Of a DNA stretch of 28,227 bases, positions 9,711 through 23,647 are shown piece after piece. Source of the stretch: Pigoraptor chileana (Eukaryota; Opisthokonta; Filasterea); the NCBI GenBank assembly GCA_943704495.1, contig CALSCR010002848.1, positions 1,905-30,131 of the forward strand. Direction: 5' to 3'. The position numbers were made by a program, and so were the translations under genes. How positions within the stretch are numbered: position 1 is the first letter of the stretch; every line of letters starts with the position of its first letter. The notes below the pieces were generated by a model that was not told the DNA's origin, did no database searches, and saw only the letters and a program-made list of their open reading frames with translations.

Positions 9711-11604
9711 TCATAACCATACCTCGAGAGTTCGGAACTCGTGAAGTGCGCGCACACTGGACGAGAGGCGCCCAAGCACATTAAACAATGCAACAATGTC
9801 GTTGCGCGCGAGGGCGAGGCGCGTCTGCCGTGCCGGCGCTTCGCTGCCCGCCGGCTTATCCGCGGGAGAGGAAAAGAGAATGTGCAGCGCGACACCCAAT
9901 CCATGCACCTGCAGCTTGCCCCACAACCGGCACTTGTCGCAGCCCACGCAGTCCATAATGCGGCTGATGTTGCGGAATTTGTCCTTGAATTGCTCACGCA
10001 ACACGGTGGCGTCTGCGCCGGCAAACATGATGCGCTCGTCAAACGTGCTGGGACACGCGCGTCCCTTGAACGACAGCTCACGAACAATGCTCTGCGCCAG
10101 CGCGTCCGACGCATCGTCCCCCGTGAAGAATGAGTGCTGCTCCCAAATGTCGGCCGCCTTCGTCACGGCGCGCAGCACCAACAGATAGGCAAAGTAGATG
10201 TTCTTCAGGCGCTTTGGTCCCTCGCCATTGGTTGTCGCGGGGCTGAAGCGGCGCGCAAACTCGCGGGGATTCGGACCCCACGTGCCCGTCCATCGATCCA
10301 AAAAATTGTGGCATATGTGCACCGATATCGACGCATGCAGCCCAGACAGGAGCCGATAAAACACGCGTTTTTCCAGGCACTCGCCGTCGGGAACGAGCGA
10401 AAAAGGAGAGGACGCCGCGGTCGTAGTTGTTTCTGGTTGCGACATGAAGCAATTCTCGCGATAAATACTGTCCCATATCCGCGCTGCGCCCACGCCATCG
10501 TACCCTGTGAACCGCTCCGGGTTCAGCAGGAGATTCGCATACTCCGAGTCCGCCGAATTGTCGTCGCCCACGTCACAGAATGGGTTGGCAAGCTCGTCGT
10601 GTGCGGTCCATGATTCGATGCTCTCGCGGTCGCCCTCACTGAGCGTCGCATTGACCTCGTCGAGGGGATTGACGGGCGATGGGCTGCACGCCGGGGCTGA
10701 CGCAGGCGCAGGCGACGAAGAGACAGTCTGCACTCGAGAGCGTAAGGCAAGTGTAACATTCAGAGTGGTAAAAGGCCAACACAGCCGGTCAGAAGGCAAG
10801 TGTTCCACATGCATGCCAACACACAAAGCTGCCCCTTGCGCAACAAACAGGAACAATAAATACAGACACTATGCTCGTCCATACCTTCAGGGTCGCTCGA
10901 ATACCCGGAGGAAGATCAGCCTGGGTACCAATGTGACGCGTTTTCACATAGAGTCAAGAGCGAGTATTCAAGCTGTTTCTAATGCCACGGAGCGCTCACA
11001 GTGGCGCATCAACCCAAACGCATTTCACGCAACAAATGCGTACCTCATCACAGGCAAAGACCGTGCAATCCTTGTTCATGCATCGCCCGTCGCTTGACCA
11101 AAAGGGGCAGCCTCGGTTCAAGTTGACCTAAGAATATACAACGAATTGGGTTAGCAAACTGCTTCTACTCTACAAGAGACAGTGACCACGTGACTAACAG
11201 CCACGCACATACAAACCTTGTAAAATCGGAAGAATGTTGAATTGACGAGTTGACGGACAAGCGGATACACTTGATTGTTGTTCAGGTCGTTCACTGCTTC
11301 GACATCGCAGCAGCAGTCTTCCACAATGCCGTTGAGCTGCATTGTATATCGGACAGAGAATTGAGCAATTTCGTGGACAAAAGATCAATATTACCTGTAA
11401 AAAACGGTGTTGTGTGCCCTCAACAGCAGCGCTTGGGATGGACATAAATGGACACACGCGACATCCACAGACCTTGCAGAAGCACTGCTCAGTTTCCTCG
11501 CGGATGCCCGCCACGCAGGGAGACGCAAGCGCGCAAAGAAGCACAGCACACAGCGACACAGCCAAAAGGCAGCGAAGGTGGCCGGGTGTCGCACACCCCA
11601 TCAT
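9711..11604 (-). CDS. ERO1: ERO1, ER thiol oxidase
   Basis: ERO1 is an FAD-dependent, luminal ER oxidase that reoxidises protein disulfide isomerase, passing electrons to oxygen. Five exons join in phase: 11604-11473, 11336-11217, 11127-11044, 10920-10885 and 10727-9711, giving 462 residues (human ERO1A 468). Residues 1-32 form a signal peptide with a hydrophobic core (CLLAVSLCAVLLCALA). CFCK and DCCCDVE follow. The regulatory and shuttle cysteines are C91, C100, C105 and C110 in RGCPFW...C...DC...C, spaced exactly as human C85/C94/C99/C104. The FAD region shows LLLNPERFTGYDG, IYRENCF, KRVFYRLLSGLHASISVH and GEGPKRLKNIYF. The active site CVGCDKCRLWGKLQ gives the CxxCxxC triad C384/C387/C390. 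A Ser/Pro/Ala-rich insert opens the last exon. The stop at 9713-9711 directly follows LEVWL; a GTATGG there could be a donor, so the last few residues are uncertain. Confidence 0.96.
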
Positions 11605-12280
11605 GTTCTGACCGTTGAAATGGAGGCTAAGCTGCGTGCTTTGCGCCAGCTCAACAGCAACAATGTATCAAGTGGATGCACCTCGTACATCTATCTTAAG
11701 CCTCCTACGTCCTTGCTTATTATTCGTGACATAAGTATCGCGGTCGTGAACAAATAGCGTGATTTGAGTGCATCAGATTCTACGGTGATGCAGATTTGGA
11801 AAGTGTGATCACAAGTGGGAGAGTCGGCCACCCACAGACACGCAAGTGGACACACGGGCAAAGGTGACGCCAATTTGAATATGGGTGCACTTTGTGGCCA
11901 AATTATGACCCCCAGTTGAATTTAGTACGCCCATCTCTGCGGCGGGGTCGATGCGTTGGCAGGTTGTGATTGGCCGGCTGAATTGGTGCCAGACAACTGA
12001 TCCACTGATGCACTGATGCACAGTGTCTCATGCGCTGGTGAATTCCCGCGGCAAATGAAGTCAGGCATGCGGCAGCGATTCCCCTTCTGCCGTTCAGCAA
12101 CATGCTTGCGCTTATAATCCACACGTGCTCAAAATTACTGAAGTGGCGTCAGACTGTCGGTTTGGGATGTACATTTGCGAGCACAGCCGAGCCCCAGTCG
12201 GCCCGCAAAAGAAGACGTATTCCGTGTGCCCCGATTCCGGCGCACCACTACGGCAGGAGTAATCCTAACTGCCCCGAGTC
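11605..12280. other. intergenic upstream of ERO1
   Basis: No gene is confidently supported. A + strand ATG at 11620, only 15 bases from the divergent ERO1 ATG, opens a 45-codon frame (MEAKLRALRQLNSNN...) with a possible donor GTATCA, but no convincing downstream exon. A CACGTG lies at 12122-12127. Confidence 0.4.
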
Positions 12281-13075
12281 TCAGATGCGTGCACAGATAA
12301 TTCCGTCGAGGCCCTTTTCGAACGTTTGGATACGATCTCTGAATAAGGAAATGCCGGCCAGTTAGAAGTGCTAATATAACAAGAAGAACTAATGAGACGG
12401 AGATCCACTTCGGCTCGGCGAGATCCACTTCGACTCGGCATATTGCATACTTAGTTGTTTCAAAGTCAGACTGGAGGCTCGTCATTTTGTTATTAATGAC
12501 GGTCGCGTGATGAATTAGAATATCTCGGATGCGGCTCAGTCTGCGCCATTAGTGACCGAATACGAAGCGGTTGAGCGTAACAACACTGAATACGGCGGCA
12601 AATGGGACGGCGCTATCCAACGGCCCAACTGCTTACCCCTCCATGCTCTGCCGCCTATTCGCAAGGTCGCGGGACAGCTCTTCAATCCGCTCTTCCTCTT
12701 TGGCAATGTGATCGGCACACGTGACGATATCTTCCTGTGCCTGCGCAATCTTTTGGCGGGAGACTAATGAATATGTTTTAGTTCAGTTATGTACAGATAA
12801 AGGCATGATACAGTATTACTATTGTAAGCCAGACGCTTTGACTTCCGGCTTCTTAAAATGCCTGTCACCTTCATGTGCCTTTTGCTCCAGTTGCAGTTGG
12901 CTCGCAAGAGAGAATTTCTCTGCAGCGCCAGAGTAAACAATAACAGTACTGATTGAGTGAATCGCCATACCGCCGCGTAACTGCTCAGCCGAAAAGCGAT
13001 TCTACACAGACCGGTCAGTGGAATTTCGGCAATACCTTGCTCAATGGCAGTAATCTGTTTCAATATGGCATCCAT
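12281..13075 (-). CDS. small coiled-coil protein, unidentified
   Basis: I do not recognise this gene. Five short minus-strand exons join in phase: 13075-13012, 12919-12869, 12763-12637, 12540-12451 and 12338-12281. They encode 129 residues, nearly all predicted helical and rich in heptad-like charged patterns. Visible segments are MDAILKQITAIEQGIAEIPL, QLQLEQKAHEVSRQKIAQAQ, DHIAKEEERIEELSRDLANR, LSRIRDILIHHATVINNKM and SLQSDFETTKDRIQTFEKG. All four introns have GT-AG ends with standard-looking donors (GTCTGT, GTGACA, GTAAGC, GTATGC), and the phases close without adjustment. A cag acceptor just before the ATG means an upstream exon is possible, so the start is provisional. There is no signal peptide or clear membrane segment. 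It resembles small helical subunits of multi-protein complexes in size and composition only. Gene existence is moderately supported; function is unknown. Confidence 0.5.
12400..12439. repeat. 20-bp tandem duplication
   Basis: Two adjacent 20-base copies beginning GAGATCCACTTCGGCTCGGC differ at one base. They lie in the intron after exon 4 of the small coiled-coil gene. Probably a recent local duplication. Confidence 0.85.
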
Positions 13076-13664
13076 TCGAATGTATTTACTGGGGCTCCCG
13101 GAAGTTGATGAAGTGGATCAGGCCGTGCTGCTGATCGCCGCGGCGCTTTAGTCGATCTCGTCCCGGAACACTGAATCGAATGTGCAAAAGTTGTGCTCCA
13201 AAATATCACACGATGAAACAAAAGGTTGTCATTTGCTCTTGTTTTCATGATGTGGATGCCTCTGACGCAGTTCACAAATGTGACATCCCTCTGAGTAACT
13301 GGGCGTCTACGGGGCTGAGCAGTCTGTGCGACGGCATCACGTGATCAGGGGCCACAGTTTTTCGAATTTTTGGCGGGATCGGAAATTGGGCCATGGCAAC
13401 GGGGCGCTCAGACAGACTCCGAACTGAGGCTTCAGAGTCTGTCGGCAGTCGGTCGCATCCGAGACATGCGGCAACAGACAACAGCACAAATAAGCATGCC
13501 AGCAGCCACAGTCGCCCCCCCGCAGCTCAAAGATGCGACATAGTGACTGCTTGATCCTTTGTGTTGATTGGTGAAGGCTATATGGATAGATCGGTGGAAC
13601 GGTGAGTGATGTATGCGCCGCTCCCACCGTGAAGAGTCAGTATTTCTCTTGCAATTCTTAATTC
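13076..13664. promoter_or_regulatory. divergent promoter region, coiled-coil gene / TSNAXIP1-like
   Basis: No exon was recognised in these 589 bases, although missing 5' exons of either neighbour could lie here. The palindrome ATCACGTGAT is at 13336-13345, identical to the one upstream of HRD1. Confidence 0.4.
13336..13345. promoter_or_regulatory. ATCACGTGAT E-box palindrome, second copy
   Basis: Same 10 bases as 5465-5474. It lies 261 bases from the coiled-coil gene start and 320 bases from the TSNAXIP1-like start, so it could serve either promoter. Inference from motif and position. Confidence 0.4.
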
Positions 13665-16600
13665 ATGTGCATATACTTGCTTGACAGACGGGTTACGGCC
13701 CCACCGACGGAAGATGCGGCGTCAACTCAGGGGGGCACATCGTCGGATAAGTCCTTCAAGCGGTCGCAAGGTGCATATTGCCCATTCGCACTGCAAACAG
13801 GAGACGCTTTGCGCAGCTGCAATGTCGGATTGGTGAAGCATTTGCGCTGACGCATGACATCTTCCTTCATTTGCAGCGCTTAAGTACGAAGTGCGGCTTC
13901 TTGAGAGTATTGACAAGGAGCGCAGTCCATCAGTCGAAAGTGTCGCGACGTGCTTTGCTATCCTAGGTAAGAACATTAGCTTTCCACATGGTGCCAGTCA
14001 CTCTTGTGCACTGAATCGTCGGCGGGTATTCAAGATATAGCCCATTGATATTCGCGTGAATGAATCTTTGTGTTGTTCCATTCTGCAGGAGAGTTATTGC
14101 CATACTTTGGCGCTTTCAAGCGCCTTATGTCAATGCTGCGTGATGAGATGCAGAATGCCGTATATAGCCGGGAGTTTACTTCAGCCAAAACTGCGCCGCT
14201 GTTCGAGCGCATTCCCTATTTTGTGCTTGTCCACCGATTGAACGAAGAAAGGTATGCTCCCAGCTGCTCGTTCCCCTCTGTGTACTATTCAGCGTGTGTG
14301 CCGCATCCTTTTGCTTGTCCTGCTGCATGCGACATGGATTGTTCCACAGATATGGACACGAGACAGAGTTCACCCACTGAAGCGTCTGTGTATTTGCCGC
14401 ACATTTGGTACCGGGTGCCGTCGCAGGAACGAGAGCGCACTTGCCCTGCAACGCGAAATCAACGCAATCAAGGAGCGACTTAGCGCCCGCGAGAGGGAAC
14501 TCGGGCAGGCACTCGAGGAGAATGCCATTCTGCAGTGGGTTGTTGTGTTTTGCGCCCTGTGCTCCATCGCGTGACAAGCAGCTCGTTAAATTTCTTGTCT
14601 CCGATATTGTTGAATTACTAATGCGTTATGCATTCAACAATTGTGGTATCAATTTTTGTTAGATTGTGTAGTTGGCTGCCTTTCTCAGTTATTGCTCCAC
14701 TATTTTGCTTGTGTAGAGAAAGCTCCGAGCGCCTAGTGGCAACAATTGCGTCACTTCAGGCGGAGCTGTCTCAGCAGGGCGCTGCACTCGAGGCTGCATC
14801 GGAGTCTGCGGAAGAAGCGAACGAGAAACACCGGCGTGAGACTGCACGCCTTCAGGACCAGCTGTACTCGCTGATGGTATAGTGCGCTGTTGGATGATGG
14901 CGTCGGATGCCCCCTGCTTGAGTGTGCCTTCGAATTGGCTTTCTGTACGCGCGCGCTCTCTTACTCTGTGGTCTGTGGCGATGTATGGGCAAGAGCATTC
15001 AGCTTGAATCTGTTCTGTCCGTAGCAGTGCGCCCGTCGGTATGTGCGCACGGCTGATCCCTGAGATCGGCGTCATTTCATTTTGCGTCTGTTGCAGTCTG
15101 AATTGAGAGACGTGCGCGCAAAGACAGAGGACATGGAGAGCTATCGGCAGACATATGACGCGCTGCAGCGCCAAGGTGAGGTCATACACTTGCAACACTC
15201 AGGCAGAACAGTTTGCAAAATGCACTGTATTCATACTTTATCTTCTTTTTTCTTTTGGCGCCGAAAGACTTCAACGATGACATTCTCCAGCTGACATCGC
15301 GATCCAACACAGAACCATTGGTGAGGCTTGTGCTCTGTGTGTGCGTAGCCTGTCTGCTGACCACGACACATGTGCCTGTTTTTGCGAATGTTTGTCTTCT
15401 TTGGTGTTATCGGTGGCTCCTGATATTCTTTTGACGTGTTGTTTGACCAGGTCGTGGCCCGCAACGATCTATCCGAGGCAGAGAAACTGGAAGAGCAGTT
15501 GCTGGAGCTCCAAAACGCAGAGATTACCGAGTTTGAATCATCGATTGAGCGGCAGGGGCTTGCGAATGGAAGCGAGGAGGCAGAGCGGAAGGTTTGTTTG
15601 GCATAATTGCATGCTGTAACTTGGTCGCCGTTGATATTTGCTTGTCGAGTCGATGAAGGAAACGGTGTTGCTGGCCATTACTTATTTTCTGTGTCTATGT
15701 AGGTAAGTGACAATGTTTTAGATATGTCATCTGAAACGGCGTTAACCTGGACTTGCAGATGGAGAGCCTGCAGACATATTTTCGTTCAAACATGTCCGCG
15801 CTCGCAAACGAGATTCGGCTGCTTCGCGAACGGCGGTCGGCACTGCGGGAATTGGCTGACGAGCTGGAGGCCGAGGATAACAGCAGCGGAAAGTACAACT
15901 TTGTGCCGCGCGAGAAGCTATCGAGCAAGTATGCTCTTATGGTGAGAGGAAGCGGTGGCTCAGCTCGGCGCTCTTGTTTCGCACACTCAAATTTGGTGGA
16001 GCTATTCTCATCGCCATATGCCCATCAAACGCAGATCTACACGTCCACGGACAATGGGCGCAACTTCTACGCCCTCAAGGACGCTGCAATGTGCCGAGGA
16101 TGCGACGATCGGGTGTGTGTCGCTGTAGCATATGCTTCCTCGGCATTGTTTTCTTTGGTTTCCTGATGGTGGCTGCATGCCGACGTGAATCGATCATTGC
16201 CCGTTGGTCTGATCGAATGCCCCCATTGGTTGCCCCGCGCAGACGGTAATATGTACCCACAAAATTCTGAAGGAGAAAGACGTGCAGCTCCCGCGCAACT
16301 GCACGCATATCAAACTGTGCAGGCCGGACGTCCAGCCGACCCCGCCGAGGCCCGTTGTGCAGGCCCTTGGCACGCCTGCAAAGGTGCGATGGTGTTGCGG
16401 CATGCTCTGTGCTCCTTTTCTTCTTGTTTGGATTGATTTGTCGCTCGGCCTCACAAATCTACTGAGAATGCTACTAATACGCGCGCATATATTTGTCTGG
16501 CTCGACTCAGGGGGGGCCACTGAGTGCAGTGTCCAATCCCACTATCAGCGCAGCTTCCGAATATCTGGGCGACGGGCTTGTGCGCCTTTGGGAAGTATAC

Positions 16601-18076
16601 AGGCGCCGCAGCGCACCGGAGAGGGAACGGCCCCGTGTTCTGGGCGAGAAACGGCTGGTTGCATTTGTGTCTGACTTCTACACGTATTTGCAGTGGTACG
16701 AATCGCAATCGTCAGTCGCTCTGCAGGTCCCGCCGACTTTTGAGGAACACTTTTATGTTCTATTGGAGAAGCGCTACGTTGTCAAGGAAATTGTGGACAT
16801 TGTCGCCTACGACATCCTGAAGGCCATCGAAATGTACTGCGCCGACAACAAGGTGGATGAGGAAGGGGGAAAGGGAGGCTGGGGATTTTGAATTGTTCAT
16901 TTACATGCCGCATATACATACATGTGTGCGCACGTATGTATTTGTATGCATATATATGTGTGTGTGTGGTGTGTGTGTGCTCGTGTAAACGCGCGCGCGC
17001 GTATATATTTGAGCGCATTCCTTCGAAACTGCAATTGGAAGTCGACTTGTTGAAATGTGTGTGTTTTTCGCTCGACTGCTCTCTCGTGCGCTTTCTGCTG
17101 ACGCAATGGTCGCCATTGCCCGTCCCACTGCACACAGTTTGTGGGGTTATTTGCGCTTCAATTGTGTGGAAAGATGGACGCGGTGTGCTGGAAATATCTC
17201 AATCTCATGCACAAGTTTGTCTTGGCCTTTGTGCCAGACCATCCCAAAGACTACATTCGCTTTGCTCGCATTGTCTATCCGCAGCTGGTGGTGAGTATTG
17301 CCCAGCCAGTCACGGGCAGGTGACATGTCTCGAGATGTGCCATCGATTCCCGTCGCATTCCCGGCTGACTCCGCTCCTGTTGTCCTGTGCTACATTGTTG
17401 TTTTTGGCGCAGGCCGAGGAGCTTGAGCAGCTGACACTCGAGTATGTTGCATGGAGCGAGAACAAGATCTCCACCCAAGCCATGTACGAATATGTCCAGC
17501 ACATGATGCTGCGGGGCACCGAACCGCGATTCAAGCACTTTGTGTCGGCGCTGCAAAAGCACGACTTCCTCAGCCGCGGATGGCTCTCCGCCGACGATTT
17601 TGGCAACGCGATCGAGATGATGATGCCGCAGGTGACGGAGGAGAAGTGGTCGCGATACTATCTTGCGGGAGAGCGCAATGCAGCGCATAAGGACCAAGTT
17701 GCCGTCGAGCGCCTTGCCCGTATCCAACACACATCACACAACCGCAGCAAACTCCACCACAGTTACCAGCCCCCCTGTATGAACCACACACACACACACC
17801 TGGGATCTTATTTGCACGCGCCACATCTATCGTGTATCGCACGTCCCTCTTGTGCCATCCAGTGTATTCCTTGACAGTTTACTGTCGCTCGACTGTCTTA
17901 TGATTCTCCTCACTTCTTCACTTACAGAAATCGGCGCGTATTTTGACCTGTTGCATCTGGAACCACAGCTTCAAGACCCGGAGCTATTTACGCGTGAAAT
18001 GGATCCGCATGGGCACATGCACCCATTGGACCACATGGACGACAGGGGCGGCTCCCCAATGGGCATGCTTGTCTGA
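13665..18076 (+). CDS. TSNAXIP1: TSNAXIP1-like coiled-coil protein
   Basis: Probable relative of translin-associated factor X-interacting protein 1, a coiled-coil protein of testis and ciliated cells. Fifteen exons join in phase: 13665-13770, 13877-13966, 14089-14251, 14427-14534, 14717-14876, 15097-15175, 15268-15320, 15451-15591, 15759-15941, 16035-16112, 16243-16383, 16511-16852, 17174-17290, 17413-17719 and 17928-18076, giving 738 residues (human about 700). Residues 36-120 resemble the TSNAXIP1 N-terminal domain (VRLLESIDKERSPSVESVA, ELLPYFGAFKRLMSMLRDEM). Residues 120-361 form long coiled coils, exons 4-9. Residues 381-413 hold a Cys/His cluster. Residues 435-738 are helical with two EF-hand-like helix-loop-helix segments (SENKISTQAMYEYV; HDFLSRGWLSADDFGNAI); the second loop, 638-649, keeps Asp1, Gly6 and a final Asp but not all ligands. 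The tail is His/Asp/Met-rich. The family name is from memory of domain pattern, so moderate; the gene model is stronger. An extra 5' exon is possible. Confidence 0.75.
16905..17008. repeat. TG/TA/CG microsatellite in TSNAXIP1-like intron 12
   Basis: A mixed tract of CATA, TG and CG dinucleotides fills much of the intron at 16853-17173. A long open frame through it (16888-17874) is spurious. Confidence 0.85.
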
Positions 18077-18272
18077 CCGACTCTGTGCTTCCCTTTAAAG
18101 AAGACCGCCGCTCTGCCTCACTCTCCATGACACTAACATCCGTCAATGTGTTCAAACGATTTGTATCAGTTATTGTAGGCGACACGCACGCGGTACACGC
18201 TGCTGTACATATAAAAAACACCCACACTTCACGACAATCACCAACGGCACAAACGCAATCCACCCAATGATT
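18077..18272. terminator. shared 3' intergenic between convergent genes
   Basis: Only 196 bases separate the stop codons of the TSNAXIP1-like gene and MARK. No AATAAA was seen on either strand, so both genes must use variant polyadenylation signals, and their 3' UTRs may overlap as antisense tails. Confidence 0.5.
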
Positions 18273-21327
<3,055 letters not shown>

Positions 21328-22783
21328 TTTCGGCGCCTCCTGCTGGACGCAACTGCCCACGAATTTGCTTCAAATCACCGAATCTCATCCAAGAGAAGGG
21401 CTGTGAGTGTGCTCCAACAGCTGCGCTTCATAAAGCCACGTACCCGCGCAGCAAACAGGCACGAGCCGACGTCGAAGTGCGAATGTTTGGGCATGCAATG
21501 CGATTGCTAACGGGGATCAAAAAATGCCGAGCTCCACATCAACAAACACACACAAACACACAATTCGAAAAATGTGCTTTTCATAAATACCCCGGCATTC
21601 TTTTTTATGGACCTGTTTACAATAAGAGCACAAACGTATGCCTATTCTGTGGCAAAGTAATGACAGACAGTACACGATTCGTCGACAAACAGAACAGTGG
21701 AACAGTGACACACAGAATTCGCTTCTCCACAAAACCGGCAATATCAACACAAACGGCCAATCAACGCGGTTCCTTTCGCGTCGATCCGTAATAAAAACGC
21801 CCTCCATACAGTCGCGGTACTGTAGGCGCGTTGTAATAAGTGGGGGTTCTTTTTCTCCATATTTGGTCTGCGCATCATCACACTTCCGTATGCGGAAATT
21901 ACTCGGTGAAATTTGATACGATGGCTATAGAACGCCCCTTTCAGCCCGCAGCCATCTATCTCACTGACGCCGAGCGGCACTCACACGGCGCACCCTCGCA
22001 CACTGCCGCCGCATCGCCGTGATCTCGTGCCGGCTGACTACTGACGCCGACTCCTGATGGGCAGCACAAATCAGTCAGACTGCGAAAGTCTGCAGGCATC
22101 AGATTATCAATGAAGGGTGTTAAAGATCTGAAAGTTCATACAGGACCTATTTTCAATACTCGGTGACGTTTCTATACAGATCGACTGGCCGGCGCGACGT
22201 CGCTGCTAGCTCTAGTAGCAACAAGGAAAGCACGTACACTGTTTCTTTTATATCAAAGCGCCGTGGCTCCAGGCACTGACCCCCGGCCGGAGTATCGAGA
22301 CTTTGATTAGACTGTCCCGAATTGAAAACTGACCGGACCGGCCCCCGCCGCTGCCAGTGACTGCGCTGACTGGCACAAGATTTAATAGGGTTGAATGAAC
22401 TTGTGATTGCCATCAGTGACTGCTGATCATTCTCAGTCACATCATGACGGCCTGCGTAGCCTGCCTAGATCAACCAAATTTCCTGTTTGGGCCGCACAAT
22501 TCCTGTTTTTGGCCATCATCAATTGCCGCATTTGGACAAACATCACCTAAAAGGGCAGTTGCCAACGTGTCCCAACGCCACATAGCCACTTGCACACGTC
22601 AGCACTGTTCGCCAAAGCAGATGAAAAATATGTAAGTATGAGGCGGTTGGTATGCGCATCACTATATATTTGGGGGTGACTCTGAATTCAAATGGCACAG
22701 CAAAGTGAAGAGTCTCCAATAAGAGCGAAGGTGCTCGACAGCCGACGACATACCTGACGAACATACAACCGTCACTTATAAAC
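21328..22783. other. intergenic between MARK and the ARF-like GTPase
   Basis: A 1.46 kb divergent interval. I see no exon that matches a known family and no RNA gene. A short CA/AACA-rich stretch lies at about 21540-21562. It must contain two promoters; no clear motif was identified. A missing 5' exon of MARK is possible, because the frame just upstream of the chosen ATG is closed by a stop. Confidence 0.4.
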
Positions 22784-23647
22784 ATGGGGGGCGTTTTCAC
22801 TAAAAGCGATGAGGAATATCGCATCTCGTTTGTCGGGTTGGATGCGGCTGGAAAAACGACAGCTCTCTACAAGCTAAAGACTGGTGGAGACGTTGTGACG
22901 ACCATTCCCACGATCGGTACGTTCAAGTAGAGATGTTGGCAAACTGCACATTCTCAATTGTCACTAATTATGATCCTCTGTTTATTTCTCCTGTAGGTTT
23001 CAATGTGGAGAGCGTTCGCTATAAGAACACTCTGCTCGACACATGGGATATGGGTGGACGGGGCAAAATGAGAGTGCTTTGGAAATATTATCTCGGGGGC
23101 TCGTCAGCGCTCATCTTTATGGTCGACTCGAATGACCGCGAACGCTTTGAGGACGCACAGTCAGAATTGAGGTCGCTTCTCACGCTCGATGACGGCCTGG
23201 CGCCAGGATGCCCGGTCCTAGTCTTAGCAAATAAGCAGGTACATTTATTTGGCATTGTTTGCACACTTCCTTCAGCAATTTATTTCATACACGCAGTAAG
23301 TTAACAGTTCAGTGCCATTTACGATGCAGGACCTTCCCTTCGCTGCTTCGGCAGAAGAAGTGGAGCATGCGTTGGAATTGGAGACTGTTTGCGAGAAACA
23401 CCCATGGAAAGTTGTAAAGTGCTGCCTTCGTGAACGAACGGACGAGGGAATCGACGAAGGAATGGCCTGGATTCTCTCCGTGGTTCGTAACTCAGGCTCG
23501 GCAGTGCCTGAACATGTGCCCTCTCGTACAAAAGAAGACGACAACACTGGCAAGCTCTCAAAGAGAACTTCTAAGTACGATTCCAATGATTCATCGAAGT
23601 TCTCCATTGTTCGAACCACCCGGAATTTCATCAAGTTAGTATTGTGA
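22784..23647 (+). CDS. divergent ARF-family small GTPase
   Basis: ARF/ARL GTPases recruit effectors to membranes in a GTP-dependent way. Three exons join in phase: 22784-22916, 22997-23238 and 23330-23647, giving 230 residues (ARF1 181). The start MGGVFTKS has Gly2 for N-myristoylation. The P-loop is GLDAAGKTT (18-26), switch I TTIPTIGFNVE, G4 ANKQDLP. Switch II reads [13 protein letters not shown]: residue 66 is Arg where ARF1 has catalytic Gln71. The G5 region, CATSG in ARF1, reads [18 protein letters not shown], so the guanine-contacting CAT/SAK motif is lost. The N-terminal helix before the first strand is about five residues shorter than in ARF1. About 55-60 extra residues, Ser/Lys/Arg-rich, extend the C-terminus (from about [11 protein letters not shown]). 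The subfamily is unclear; the sequence is closest in feel to ARF itself in switch I and the VDSNDRERF motif. Confidence 0.92.

Noticed and set aside
11620-11757. Possible + strand first exon MEAKLRALRQLNSNN
   Set aside because: It starts 15 bases from the ERO1 ATG on the other strand and I could not find a phase-consistent second exon with clear coding character.
12135-12485. Minus-strand frame with a hydrophobic, membrane-like stretch (ISVSLVLLVILALLTG)
   Set aside because: The stretch is explained as the pyrimidine-rich intron between exons 4 and 5 of the coiled-coil gene; splicing it out gives a better continuation of the helix.
16888-17874. 328-codon + strand open frame
   Set aside because: It runs through microsatellite and intron sequence; its only meaningful part is exon 14 of the TSNAXIP1-like gene.
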